From Spiroplasma corruscae (lineage in GTDB: Bacteria; Bacillota_I; Bacilli_A; Mycoplasmatales; Mycoplasmataceae), in the NCBI RefSeq assembly GCF_002237575.1, contig NZ_CP022535.1, positions 310,001 through 374,000 of the forward strand: a stretch of DNA of 64,000 nt, written 5' to 3'. The notes under the pieces are model-generated. The model was not told the DNA's origin. It was given only the letters and a program-made list of their open reading frames with translations, and did not search any database. The position numbers were made by a program, and so were the translations under genes. How positions within the stretch are numbered: the first letter of the stretch is position 1; each line of letters starts with the position of its first letter. Shown here piece by piece: positions 9,891 to 21,694 of the stretch.

Positions 9891-11795
9891 GTGATAATAA
9901 AGCAAGATCAAATTGATAAAGTTATAAATTCTGCAAATATTATAGATGTTATTTCAAGTTATATAGATGTAAAAAAAAGAGGGCGCAATTATGTAGCGGT
10001 ATGTCCTTTCCATGATGATTCTGATCCGTCATTAAATATTTCTACTGATAAAAAAATCTTTAAGTGCTTTGTATGTGGTACCGGTGGAAATGTAATTGTT
10101 TTTATACAAGAATTTAATAATGTATCATTCTTTGAAGCTATTAAAATATTAGCAGATCAATTAAAGATTAAAATTACGGGTATTAAACAATATGAAAATA
10201 AAAAAAATTTATCCTCTATTGAAAATAAAATAATAGACATAAATAATAATGTCGCAAGTTTGTTTAATGGATTACTAGTTTCAAATTATTCTAAGTTTGC
10301 TCAGTCTTATTTGTTAAAAAGAAGAATTGATGTTGATCAAATTACAAAATATAAAATTGGATTTTGTCCAAAAGAAATAAACTTACACGAATACTTGATA
10401 AAAGAAGGTTTTGATGAAAATGTAATATTAAAGTCAGAACTGCTCTATCAAAAAGGAGTAGAATATATATCTTTTTTTGAAGATAGGCTTGTATTTCCAA
10501 TAATGGATGCTGATTCAAATATTATTGGATTTTCTGGTCGAGCGATTAGCGAAAATCATAAACCTAAGTATAAAAATAGTAAGGATAATGAAGTTTTTAA
10601 AAAATCTAATCTTGCATATAATTTTAATAATGCAAAAAATTCTATCAGAGTAAACAATGAAATAATTATTTTAGAAGGATTTATGGATGTAATTAGTTTG
10701 GATCGAATTGGAATAAATAATTGCGTTGCAATTATGGGCACTTCACTCTCCGACTTTCATATAAAACTATTTTCATCTTTATCAAAAAACTATAAGTTAT
10801 TTTTGGATAATGATAATGCAGGTATTCAGGCAGCATATAAAATAACAAAAGAGCTTATTAAAAAAAATGTTAATTTATCAATTGTAAATAATGATTCGTT
10901 AAAAGACCCTGATGAATTGGTTCTTAATAATAAAATTGATTATATTAAGAAAATTATAAAAGATGCAAAGCATCCAATTGATTATTTTACTAATATATTT
11001 TCAAAAAATCTTAATAAGAATGATTCACTTAGTTTACAGGATTTTATTGATAAGTTATTTAGTATTATAAAATTAGAAAAAGATTCAATAATTGTTGAAA
11101 AGGCCTTATTAAATATATCTTCATTAACTGAATTAAGTATTGAGACGTTACAAAACAAACTGAAGGAAATTAAGATTGATGACGTTCAGGAAAATGTAAA
11201 ATACGTTACAAATAATTATCCGCCTAGTTTTCAAGGTAACATAAACTATTTATCTGAAATGGAAGAAATATATTATGAGTATCCAATTGAGAAGCCTAAA
11301 ACAATTAATTCTAGTTATGAAGATAATTTAAGGAATCTAATAAATACAAAAAACTTAGCAGAAGCAACAATAATATGGAATCTATTAGATAGTAAAAGAT
11401 TTATTCCTTTAATTGAAAATAATCTTAACAAAATAAAAGATTATGCAGTAGTTGAAATACTTAATTTTATAATTGAAGAATATAAAACTAATAATTATTT
11501 AGGTAATGATTGAGAGTATATTGCAGATAAAATAAAAAAACTAAATGTTAAATATTGTGAGAAAATTTATGAAATAAAAAATCAATATTTTACTATTTTG
11601 AAAAGTTCTTATACAGAAAAAGCGGTTAATGATTGTTTTGATATTATTGAACTTTACAAAATTCAAATGGAGATAGACGAATGAAACAAAAAAATTACAG
11701 AATGCGAAAGTATAGAACTTAAAAAGAATTACTTAGAGCATATTGAAATTTTGCGAGAAGTTAGAAATATAATTTACCAAAAGAGGAGAAAATAA
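9891..11795 (+). CDS. dnaG: DNA primase
   Basis: 634 residues. DnaG synthesises RNA primers at the replication fork. The CHC2 zinc finger (CPFHDD...CFVCG) lies at about residues 38-64, followed by the DnaG catalytic core with TOPRIM motifs LEGFMDVIS (about 260) and FLDNDNAG (about 305). The C-terminal DnaB-interaction region is divergent, read through two TGA codons. The start is GTG at 9891 with AGAGG upstream; no ATG is better placed. It overlaps nothing but is only 2 bases from rpoD, whose SD AGAGGAG lies inside the dnaG end. Macromolecular-synthesis operon arrangement. Confidence 0.95.
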
Positions 11796-11797
11796 TA

Positions 11798-13192
11798 ATG
11801 GGATTAGAAAATAAAAAGTATAGTACATTTCAAGAGTTTAAGGATAGACTTTGAGGTTACTTAGAAAAAAATGATAATGAAATTTCACAAGAAGAAATAC
11901 AAGAGGTTCTTAGCAAAAACTTTGAGGACTTAGATGAAGATGAAATTGCACAATTATTCCAAGAGTTATCTGAAAAAGAAGTAGTGTTTACAGATGAGTT
12001 AATTGATGATGAAGATCTTGTTACATTATCTTCAGTTGGTGCGGTTGAAGACTTAACAGATTTAGAGGATGGATTTAAGTCAAGAGACACTGAAAGAAAA
12101 AATCTAAAACAAGCTAATATAAATAGTGGTCCAGTTAAATATAGAGTTGGTGGAATTAGTAATGAAACTAAGATACAAGATATAATTAAATCATATTTCA
12201 ATCAAATAGGTTCTTCAAAAATATTAAGCAAGGATGAAGAAGTTGAGTTTGCAAAAATGTTAGAATCGAGTGATGAAGATGAAGTTAAAGAAGGAAGAGA
12301 TAAATTAATTACTTCTAACTTAAAACTTGTTATTTCAGTTGCAAGAAAACATTTAAATAGAGGGCTTGATTTTGCTGACTTAATAGAAGAAGGTAATATT
12401 GGTTTAATGAAAGCTGTAGATAAATTTGACTATAAAAAAGGATTTAAATTTTCAACATACGCAACTTGATGAATAAGACAAGCGATAACACGTGCAATTG
12501 CTGATCAAGCTAGAACAATAAGAATCCCTGTTCATATGGTTGAAACAATTAATAAGTTAACTAGAATTGAAAGACAACTTACACAAGAGTTAGGAAGGGA
12601 ACCAACACCAAAGGAGATAGCAAAAGTATTTGGTAAAGGTATTACAGCTCAAAAAGTTGTTGAAATTAAAAAGCTATCTATTGAACCGATTAGTCTAGAA
12701 AAACCATTTGGGGATGAAGACGATACTCACTTTGGTGATTTTGTTGAGGATAAAGACATTTCATCTCCTGATGAATATGCTGAAAAAGAAGCTTTAAGAG
12801 AAGTTATGGATGATGTTTTTGCAGAAATTCTTGCTCCTCGTGAAGAAAAAGTAGTCAGAATGAGATTTGGGATATTACCAACAAAGTTAAGAACATTAAT
12901 TAGACTTGCAAAAGAATGTGAAGATGAAACATATGAAGAACTAGTAAAAGAAATTAATAACTTGGATATTCATTATGATACACCAATAGAAAAAATTCAA
13001 AAATTTAGAAATTCTTTAATACAATTGCATCTATCAAAATATGATTCTCCTAAAACATTAGAAGAAGTAGGTAAAGAGTTAAAAGTTACAAGAGAAAGAA
13101 TAAGACAAATTGAAGCTAAAACTATAAGAAAGTTTAGACCAACTGCTTCAAATCAAAAAGCAAAAGTTTTAAAAGATTTTTTTAAAGGATAG
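11798..13192 (+). CDS. rpoD: RNA polymerase primary sigma factor
   Basis: 464 residues. Sigma-A gives promoter recognition. The N-terminal 1.1-like region is acidic. Region 2 is canonical ([23 protein letters not shown], and the -10 reading segment [20 protein letters not shown] at about 225-245), region 3 follows, and region 4.2 reads TLEEVGKEL then [16 protein letters not shown] near the end. Unusually, about 58 residues (roughly 360-417) are inserted between MRFGI and TLEEVG in region 4, where most bacterial sigma factors have about ten. Two adjacent Trp in region 2 are both TGA. Coupled to dnaG. Confidence 0.96.
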
Positions 13193-13205
13193 AAAAGAGA
13201 TATAT

Positions 13206-13898
13206 ATGAGTTTTTTAACCCCTAGGTTATTTGCATTGGCTAAACTAGTAAATGATGAAGATATTGTTGCTGACATTGGAACTGATCACGCTTATCTACC
13301 AATTTATTTAGCTAAAGATAGAAAAGCAAAAAAAATATTTGCGACTGATATAGCAGATGGACCCCTTAATATTGCGAAAAATAATATTAGATCTTTTGGA
13401 GTTGAAGATAAAGTAGAAATTATTAAATCTGACGGTATTAATTGAACTCTTAATAAAGATGTTAATATTAATGTTTGTATTATATCTGGTATGGGCAGCA
13501 CTACAATGTTGAAAATATTAGAAAATGATAACAAAAACATTGATTCATATGTTTTTTGTACCAATACAAATATAAGCAAAATTAGAGAATGGGCTAAGGT
13601 TAATAAATATTTTATTGAAAGTGAACAAATAGTACTAGATAATGATTTATTATATGAAATTATAAAAATTAATAAATTTGCAGGTAGTAAAGTAGCAAAT
13701 AAAAAAGATATAATATTTGGACCAATATTACGTAAATCTAGCGATGATTTGTTTTTAAAAAAATGAATGGTCGAAGAAGAAAATCTATTAAAATTGTTGT
13801 TACAAGTACCAAAAAAAGGAAAAAGATATAAAGAAATTTTAAAGTATAAAAAAATAGTTTCAAATTTATTAAAAAAGGGGATTAAAAAAAATGACTAG
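13206..13898 (+). CDS. trmK: tRNA (adenine22-N1)-methyltransferase TrmK
   Basis: 230 residues. TrmK methylates N1 of A22 in tRNA using S-adenosylmethionine. The SAM motif DIGTDHAYLP is at about residues 24-33, and the GMGSTTM motif typical of this family (GMGG) lies near 96. It is directly downstream of the sigma factor, as in Bacillus (sigA-yqfN-yqfO). The end overlaps the next gene by 8 bases, indicating translational coupling. The SD is AAAAGAGA at about 13193. Confidence 0.9.
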
Positions 13899-14682
13899 CT
13901 TAAAAACAAATGTATTGATTAATTATCTAAATGATTTGTTTCCAAAATATCTAGAAGCTGAGTGAGATAAAGCAGGATTTCAAATAGAAGAAGTCTATAA
14001 TCTTAAAAGTCAAGATGAAATAAATGGTATTGTTATATGTTTGGATGTTACTTTAGATGTTGTTAATTATGCAATTGAAAATAAAACAAACTTGATTATT
14101 AGTAGACATCCATTCATATTTAAAGAAGTTCAAGAAGAATTAAATAACTCATATAAAAAGAGATTATATGATTTATTAGTTAAAAATGAAATTCAAGTAT
14201 TTTCAATTCACACTAATTATGATAATAGTAGTAATCAAGACTTAATTAATTTATTAGAAACACAGTTTAACATTAAAAATGAATCAATAGTTGGTGAAAG
14301 TAATAGGTATTTTGAAATTGAATTAATTAGAGAAATGCAAGTTAAAGAAATTATTGATAAACTAATATTTATTTTTGGAAGTTCTAACCCATTAGTTACT
14401 CAAAATATTGATATGGATGCTACATTTAGTAAGTTTCTTATTGCTACTGGAGCAGCGGGTGGTCTAATCGAAGAATTAAATTTAAGAGATATTTTTTATG
14501 TAACTGGGGAAGTTAAATGACATGAATGATTATATGCAAATCAGAATAATGTTAGTTTACTTGCTTTAGGTCATTATATGGAAAATTATTTTATAGAAGA
14601 TATTCAAAACAAAATCTTAAAAACCTTTAATGACTTAAAGGTGTTAACTTTTGATATAAAAAATCAATTTATGAAATATTAA
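13891..14682 (+). CDS. Nif3-like dinuclear metal centre protein (YqfO family)
   Basis: 263 residues. The N-terminus LINYLNDLFPKYLEAEWDKAGFQ matches the Nif3/YqfO opening (..P..AE.WD..G). HPFIFKE (about 73) corresponds to the HHP(L/I) metal-binding motif, and HTNYDNS (about 109) to the HTN.D motif. The C-terminal GHYMEN (about 230) is the usual GHxxxE. The first histidine of HHP is Arg here (SRHP). The cellular role of the family is uncertain; GTP cyclohydrolase 1 type 2 is an old label. It ends convergently with ispH, overlapping by 4 bases. Confidence 0.9.
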
Positions 14683-15560
14683 GGTTTACATAAAGATTCT
14701 AAATAAGTAATGACTTCATTTTGAATTATACTAGGCGTTGATGCACCTGCAGTTACTGCTATTGTGTTAACGTCTTTTATTTCGTTTAAATCAATATCGT
14801 TTTTTGAATTAATTCTTATTGATCTAATTCCTTTATTCTCAGCTAATTCTACTAATTTTAATGTGTTGTTACTTCTTTCATCACCAACCACAAATAGTAA
14901 ATCAACCTCATCTGTTTTTAAATCAAGAACAGCTTTTTGTCTAACCAAAGTCGCGTCACATAAGTCATTTTTAAACTTTACATTTTTATATTTAGTTTTA
15001 ATCTTTTCATATATTATCTGAGTATCAATTATTGAAAGAGTTGTTTGATTAGTAACAAATATATCTGATTCACCATTTAAGTTTAGATTTTCTACTTCTT
15101 GAGTGTTTGTTACTAAATGAATTTTTTCTTTATTAATTGATGTTAGTGCTATTGTTTCGGGATGATTATGTTTACCAATAAAAATAATTTCAAATCCTAA
15201 TTTTAAGTAATCATTTATTAAGTTTTCTGTTTCAAGTACTCATTCACATTTCGTATCAATTACTATTAGACCATTTTCTTGTGCATAATCAACAACATTT
15301 TTATCAGTTCCATGAGCTGAAAAGACAACAACACTTCCTTTTGGTATTGATTTTATTATTTCTAGTCTTGATTTTTTTCAGTCATCAATTATTTTTATTC
15401 CTTGTGATTCAAAATCACTCACAACATTTTTATTATGTACTAATAAACCTATCATATATATATCCTTATTTGGATACATTTTTAAAGCTTCTTTTGCCAT
15501 TTTTATTGATTTTACAACTCCTAGACAGAATCCTCTTGGAGAGACTTTTAATATATTCAT
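14679..15560 (-). CDS. ispH: 4-hydroxy-3-methylbut-2-enyl diphosphate reductase (LytB)
   Basis: 293 residues on the minus strand. IspH is the [4Fe-4S] enzyme of the last MEP-pathway step, making IPP and DMAPP. GFCLGV at residues 11-16 contains the first cluster cysteine, and DTKCEWV and LCDATLVRQ hold the second and third. The C-terminal VTAGASTP substrate loop is intact. Its presence in a wall-less cell implies isoprenoid synthesis by MEP, probably for tRNA isopentenylation or polyprenyl lipids; the other MEP genes are not in the window. The SD on the minus strand is AAGGAGTTATT. A 93-base divergent region separates it from the next plus-strand gene. Confidence 0.93.
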
Positions 15561-15653
15561 AATAACTCCTTAAACTAATATATATTATAATTTATTTACT
15601 ATTATATTAATTAAAAACAAAAAATAATTTAAAATAATACTATTGGAGGAATT

Positions 15654-16376
15654 ATGAAAAAACTATCTGATTTTTTAATTAGACTAAAACCTTATAGAAG
15701 ACTAAATAAAATCTTTTGAATGTCTTTTACTTTAATATGCTTATTTGTCTTTCAAATGTTAATGCTAATTTTTTCTTCTGTTGTTATTCATAAAAATAGT
15801 GGCTTTTATTATTGGTTTAGAGGTTTTCACTCACTATTAGTAGATAGTTGACAAGAACCTAATTCAGCAAGAGGGTTTATTTTTGCATCAACAATAATTG
15901 GTACAATACCATCTGTTGCAATGATTCCATTTCTATATTTTATTTTTATGAATTGATTAATATTAGAAAAATTATCTGATAAATTTATTTCAGTACCAAA
16001 AGATAAATATAAATTCTGATCTACTTATATTCATTTTACTTCACTTGGTGGAGTATTCTTTATTCTATTTGGATGTATGTCATATTTAGGTAATGGAAGT
16101 ATTCTTCCTCATAAAGCTTTCTATGCTTTACCAAATGCTTTTTCCGATGTTTTTATTCTGAGAATTGGGGGTATTTCTGCATTCTTATACTATGGAGTTG
16201 GATGCGTATTTTTATTAATAATGATTTTCTGAAATATTGGAATCATAATCAAATATATATTTGTAAAAATATCTGCTTGATTAGAGAAAATGAAAGAATT
16301 AAGAATGATTAAAAAAGAAGAAAAGCTATCACTAAAATCACAAAAAATAGAATCAAAAAATAATAAAACTAAGTAA
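15654..16376 (+). CDS. Uncharacterised membrane protein with four TM segments
   Basis: 240 residues; ATG 15654 after TTGGAGGA. Membrane segments lie at about residues 22-44, 75-105, 118-140 and 170-200, with a Lys-rich cytoplasmic C-terminus (KKEEKLSLKSQK). No family motif is visible. It lies 30 bases upstream of the large lipoprotein gene in the same direction, so they may be co-transcribed and the two products could act together at the membrane. Function unknown. Confidence 0.8.
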
Positions 16377-16406
16377 ATTGTATTAAAATAATATAAAGGT
16401 GAATAT

Positions 16407-18698
16407 ATGAAAAAATTTCTTGCACTATTAGCTGGTATAACACTTACTTCATTTTCAATTGTTAATGTTGTATCTTGTGAAAGCAACCCAAACTTAGATA
16501 ATAATTACACAGATGAAGAAAAAATAATGAATATAAGAAACTTAACTACATCATCTCTAAAGAGTGCGGGGGTTAAGGTTGGTAATTCATTAACCTCTGA
16601 CGAAGTTGAGACTTTATTTAATAGATTAAATTTGAAAGAAACCTTAGATGAAGATGCTTATTCTAGACTTTCAACTGAAATGGTAAACATTTATATAATG
16701 GCTAATTCTTTTTTAAATGAAATTTCAACTAAAGTAAGTGGATATGATTGAATAGCAAAAAAAGTAGCGTGACAATCTCAATGAACTTTAAGAGATTTAT
16801 TTGAAAATAAAGATTGAGGAGTTGCTAATAACGTAAGTGGGTGAATGGAACCAATGTACAAAGACAATGGTTGAAGTTTATCTGTTACATTTTTAGATAG
16901 TAAAACTCTAGGTTGAACTGGTGATGGACCACCAAAGTATGCAAGAGTTAATATCAATAAGAGATTAGTAGCAAATGAAGATGGAGATATTATTGATGAG
17001 CAATCTAATCCAGATGCAATTAGAAAGTCTTCAGTAAATGCATTAGATTCAATATTTGAATCTGCAAGAAATATTGGACCTATTTATAATGGATATGCTT
17101 CTTCAAGTGATCTAATTTTGCTTGATGATTTATTCCAAAAAGATAATAATGGATTGAATCCAGGTTTTATAAATTATTCACCAAGTGTAATGGATATTAT
17201 AAATAACATACCTTTAAACTTTGATTTTGGAAATGATGTACTAAAAAAATCTAAAGAGTTAATTGAAGAAGAATTAAACAATTATTTAATAAAAAATCCA
17301 ATATATTTAAATGAAACATCTGATATTAAAATGATAAATATAGTATTAAAAAATCAAATATATAGTATATTATTTTCAGAATCACTTAAGAGAAGACAAT
17401 TTAAAGATGATGAAGGTAATGGTTATACAAAAGAACAAATGAATGTTGCAAATAAATATGTAAAAAAACTGTTTAATAATTTATTTACTACATTAACTTC
17501 TTTGTTAAGGGAGGACTTTGTTAATTCAAATGAAGAAAGTAAAAAGTTTTTAGAAGATTTTTCGAATCAGTCAATTAACTTTTCGGCAATTGATTCTACT
17601 AGTGACGGTTTAACTGATAGTCAAATTGAAACATTTAAGGAAAATTTATTAAAAGCTTTTGAATACTCTAGAAATACCAATGATGTTGAATCAGGTCAAA
17701 AAGATTTTGGAACCACAATGTTAACAACAGTTAATAATAAAATAGATACAAAGAACTCAGTATTAAAAAATGAAGAACAAGGAGAAGGATCGGAAAAAGT
17801 AGATTTAGCCTCAAATTTAGTTAGTGTTAACGATTACCTAGACTTTGGAATCGATAACTCATATAAGTTAGTTATTACATATTATTCTTTAAAAGTTCCA
17901 AAAAAATTAGAAGATTTTAAATATAATCCAGATGCAACAACTTCGAATAATGATCAATTCTATACAGATTTATTCTTTAAAAGTGTTTTTTTTAGTCATA
18001 GATTCAAAGAAAATGATATTAGCACAATGATTGGGACTCTTAATAAAAAGACATCTGGAGATGATGTATTTAATTATAAGTTATTTGATTTAAATATTAG
18101 TTCATCTGATAATGAAGTAATAAACTATATGGATGAAATGCTTAAAAAAGCATCAGATACTAGTGGAAATGTTAGTTCAAGTGATTGAAGAGTTTATCTA
18201 ATGGTTGACTATTATCTAAAAAATTTATCAGAAAAATTATGAAATATTCTTGCGGATGTAAATTATTTCCATGATGAAGGAATATCATTAGACTATAAAA
18301 ATAACAATAGTCCTGGGGTAAATAGTTATTCAAATGCAGATGATGATGAAGCTTTTGCAAGTTTAGTGAAAAATAAAACTATCAATGTAGTGCTTACCGA
18401 TAACAACGGAGAGATAAGAAACAATAAGTTAGAAGAAAACTTGTATAATCAAGGAATAGATGCCATTATAGGAGATATTAGTTATGAGTTTTATTTATAT
18501 AAAACATCAGTAAACATTTTTGGTAAGGCTATTTATGAGTACTTAAGTCCTCAAAACGCTTCTTCAAATAAAGAACTATATACTGGTATATTTAAAGCAA
18601 GTTCAAAAGTAAGTTATGATAATGTCATTAATTCGTTAAGGAGTTATTGAAATAAAAACGTTAAAGAAAATTCCGAAAATCCGGACTCAAATTATTAA
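16407..18698 (+). CDS. Large surface lipoprotein (763 residues)
   Basis: A signal peptide with lipobox VVSC places the lipidated Cys at residue 24 (MKKFLALLAGITLTSFSIVN, then VVSC). The mature protein is hydrophilic and rich in Asn, Ser and Asp, with many TGA Trp around 16749-16920 (ESQWTLRDLFENKDW region). No enzymatic motif is recognised. Long helical stretches alternate with Asp/Asn/Ser loops, and the end (ENSENPDSNY) is low complexity. Such lipoproteins are typical of Spiroplasma surfaces and vary between species. A terminator follows closely. It shows no similarity I can see to the modular lipoproteins at 40587, 58560 and 60053 beyond the signal peptide. Confidence 0.9.
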
Positions 18699-18704
18699 AA
18701 ATAC

Positions 18705-18735
18705 AAAAAAAAACACGTGTAACGTGTTTTTTTTA
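18705..18735 (+). terminator. Rho-independent terminator
   Basis: An A-run, then ACACG...CGTGT arms and a long T-run, directly after the 763-residue lipoprotein. It is roughly symmetrical. Confidence 0.75.
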
Positions 18736-18805
18736 TTATGCTTTTTTGCACTTATAAATTGTTGATTTGCTAATAATTAAAAATATATGAATGAGTAATA
18801 AATAA

Positions 18806-18976
18806 GACTATTTTACTAACTATGGCAAATTGCAAAGTAGCCTAGTCGAAAGAAAGGATGTTATAAATTGTATAAAAAATGATTTTTCATCTTCTGAAAG
18901 TGATGTAAAGGGAGATGAATTCATTATTTATTATGCCATAGTGTTCGGAAAGGACAAAATTAATATATCAAATTAA
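18806..18976 (+). pseudogene. Decayed fragment, possibly a lipoprotein module
   Basis: The gap 18736-19077 has no intact gene. It contains a 56-codon open stretch without a usable start (DYFTNYGKLQ..., then KDVINCIKNDFSSSESDV, then FIIYYAIVF) ending in TAA at 18974. The layout (a DxxxLxxL start, an ALxxIN-like helix, then SxSDV and a beta strand) resembles the repeated module of the minus-strand lipoprotein at 40587-41846. It is probably the relic of such a gene, but the similarity is weak and this could be chance. Confidence 0.3.
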
Positions 18977-19077
18977 TTACAAAAATTCAACTTTTTTTTA
19001 AAAAATTTTTTAAGTTCTGAAAATATTTTTAAAATTAAAATATATTTTATACAATAATAGGTATACTAGGGGTTTAA

Positions 19078-20796
19078 ATGGAAAAAACAAAGTTGTGAGA
19101 AGTTCTTAAAGATAAATACGGTGAAGATTATTTATCCTACTTTACAATATTTGATATTAATAAAGATGATATTAATAATGTTTTTGACTCCTTACTTTCT
19201 GTGAATGATAAAATTTATGATTATCGTAACTTTATTATTAAAAAGATAAAGGAAAAATACATTTTTTTTACAGAAAATGTTTTTGATAATGGTCATTTTA
19301 AAAAGACAAATAATAAAGATGAGATCAATAATAATACTGCATTTTTTAATAGTCTAATCAGTTTATCGTTAAGAATATTAGCGTGTCAATATAATCATAT
19401 CGAGGATAATGAAGAATACCTTAACATTTCAAGAATTAATATCCCAAAAGTAAGTGAAGAAGTAACTAATGTTTTTAATTATAAAGAAAGTCTTTTATTG
19501 TATTACACCTCACTTTATAAATGGTTATTAACATTAATCAATTTCAATCATAATAAAACATTAGACTATTTTTCGAAAGTTGACAGTTTTATTATGATAG
19601 CACTTCAAAAAATTAAGTTTTATAAATCATTTTTTATATTAATTTGGATTTATGGAATAATACAAAAAGCTATTTTAGCACATGAATATTGTAAGTCTTT
19701 ATCAAATAACGAGAATGATTATAATATTAATAATATATTTAACCTAAGTACATTATCACCTGTTAGTGTATTAAAAATATCTAGTTATAATCATATTAGT
19801 CAAAATTTAGCGATTAAAAATGCAATGGAAAATAACAAAAACAAATTATTAAAGAATAATTTTGAAAAGCTTATTATTAAAAAGTTAAAAGAACGAGATT
19901 TATTAGCTTTTGACTTTAAAGAATATTTTACTATTATGGAAAAAGTTGAAAGTTCTTTTAGTTTTTATTATTCTTTTGAAAGTAATAAGTATTTAGATAG
20001 TTTGTGTAATGTTCTATTTTACTCTGATAGTTATGAAAATAATTTAAATACCATTAAAGAGGTTCTTGATATTCATATATATAATAAGATGAAGAACAAA
20101 ATATACACACAATTAATAAGTACTAATTATGATGTTGATTTCTTTAAAGGAGTTATTTTTAGTCATTCATTGCTCGGTCATAAAAAAACCTTATTCTCAT
20201 ATCCTGAGTTAATTGAAATGAATATTAGGTTAGAGAAAAAAGAGTTATTTACAATTTTAAATGATGAGTTTCAAATAAACTCTATTGTTAAAGAAACATT
20301 AAAAGAAGTGATATGAAATTATTTTAGCTCATTAAAGTTCAATAATCCAAATTATATAATTAAGGATATTAGCGGTATAAAATTAAAGAATCAAAAAAAA
20401 GAAGAAAATATTGGTGAAGCAGAAAAGTTTGACTTAGCTTTTATAGTAAAAAGTACAAATAAACTTTATCTAATTAAGTTTCTAAGGGTTAAAAATTATA
20501 AAAATTTAATGAGTAATTTTTTAAATGATATTTACTTTGGTAATAAATTCGATGAATTTACTTCAAGAAAAGTTACTGGTTTTTATGAAATATATCAAAA
20601 AAGTTGGCATAGATTAAAAAAACATTTAGGTTATAAAGATATTGAACAGACAGAATTTGTAGTAATTACTGATGAAGAGCCTAATTATATTATTTCAAAA
20701 AAAGTTGATGGAAAAGTAATTCATATTATTAAATATGATGATGTTGATTATTTTTTTAGGAGTTATATATTTAAAGAAATAAATATATTAGAATAA
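19078..20796 (+). CDS. Uncharacterised cytoplasmic protein, possible nuclease-like C-terminus
   Basis: 572 residues with no signal peptide and no clear membrane segment. The first 400 residues look helical, rich in Asn, Lys, Phe and Tyr. The C-terminal 150 residues change character: EKFDLAFIVKSTNKLYLIKFLRVKN (about 465-490) has the shape of a D-x(n)-[beta strand]-xK core of PD-(D/E)XK-like folds, though the expected acidic residue before Lys is Ile. A following segment reads TEFVVITDEEPNYI. I do not recognise a family. The start ATG is preceded by ACTAGGGG and a possible TATACT -10. A separate unit follows at 20822. Confidence 0.75.
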
Positions 20797-20821
20797 TGAT
20801 TAAAAGTAGTAAAATAATCTT

Positions 20822-21685
20822 ATGAAAGAAGAAAATAATTTACCTTATGTAGCAAGTGATTTAGATGGTACTATTGTTAGAAATGAGGATTTTAAAATAT
20901 TAGATGAAACAGTTAGAGACATTCTAAACTATCAAGTTGAATCTGAAAGCAAATTTTTTATTGTAACCGGAAGAGCTTATCAAAATATGAAATACTATAT
21001 TAAACAACTTAAAATTAAGTTGCCAATAATATGTTCAAATGGTTCTGCAATTATAGACCCAATAACAAATAAGGTTTTATTTGAAAACTCAATGAGTGAT
21101 AGTGTAGTTTTAAAGTTACTTGATCATGCTCATAAGAATAGTCTTGATGTAAATATTTATACAGCTAAAGATTTAATATCATTAAAAACATCTGAAAGGT
21201 ATAAAAAATATCAAGAATTGTTTGCACATTATCCTAAAGAACTACAACCTGAGTTTATATTTATTGATAGTTATTTAGACTTAATTGAAGATATCAAAAA
21301 CAAAAAATATAAAACATTAAAATTAATGTATTCATTTGACCCAATTCAAGATAAAGAAAAACATCTTAACTTAGTAAATTTCCTTGATGAAATGAATCTT
21401 TATCATCCACAAACATTTATACAGTCAAGATTAATAATGGACGCAATGGAAAAGGGAGTTAATAAAGCAACTGGTCTTGAAAAATGGTGTGAGTTAATGA
21501 ACGTAGACAAAAACAATATACATGTTGTTGGAGATAATAATAATGATATCGAAATGGTAAGTAGTTTTAAGTATGGGATATCAGTTGGAAATGGTGTTTC
21601 AGCTTTAAAAGAAGTAGCAAATATAGTTATTGATACTATTGATAATAATGGAGTGGGAAAGTATTTAGATAATTTGATTAAATAA
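20822..21685 (+). CDS. Cof-type HAD-IIB family phosphatase
   Basis: 287 residues. Haloacid dehalogenase superfamily hydrolase of the Cof/YidA type, which dephosphorylates sugar phosphates or flavin intermediates. Motif I is SDLDGT with the nucleophile Asp13 and Asp15, motif II is VTGRAY (about residue 43), motif III Lys lies in EKGVNKATGL (about 215), and motif IV is GDNNNDIEM (about 239). The large cap domain lies between motifs II and III. Length is normal. nadD-yqeK follows after 9 bases. The exact substrate cannot be read from sequence. Confidence 0.92.
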   Translation: MKEENNLPYVASDLDGTIVRNEDFKILDETVRDILNYQVESESKFFIVTGRAYQNMKYYIKQLKIKLPIICSNGSAIIDPITNKVLFENSMSDSVVLKLLDHAHKNSLDVNIYTAKDLISLKTSERYKKYQELFAHYPKELQPEFIFIDSYLDLIEDIKNKKYKTLKLMYSFDPIQDKEKHLNLVNFLDEMNLYHPQTFIQSRLIMDAMEKGVNKATGLEKWCELMNVDKNNIHVVGDNNNDIEMVSSFKYGISVGNGVSALKEVANIVIDTIDNNGVGKYLDNLIK

Positions 21686-21694
21686 AGGAATATT

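Noticed and set aside
11857-12201. Minus-strand open frame within rpoD
   Set aside because: Antisense of an acidic region; the real frame is sigma-A with canonical motifs.
15281-15562. Plus-strand open frame antisense to ispH
   Set aside because: Low-complexity His/Gln/Leu translation typical of a shadow frame. The minus strand encodes a complete IspH with all three cluster cysteines.
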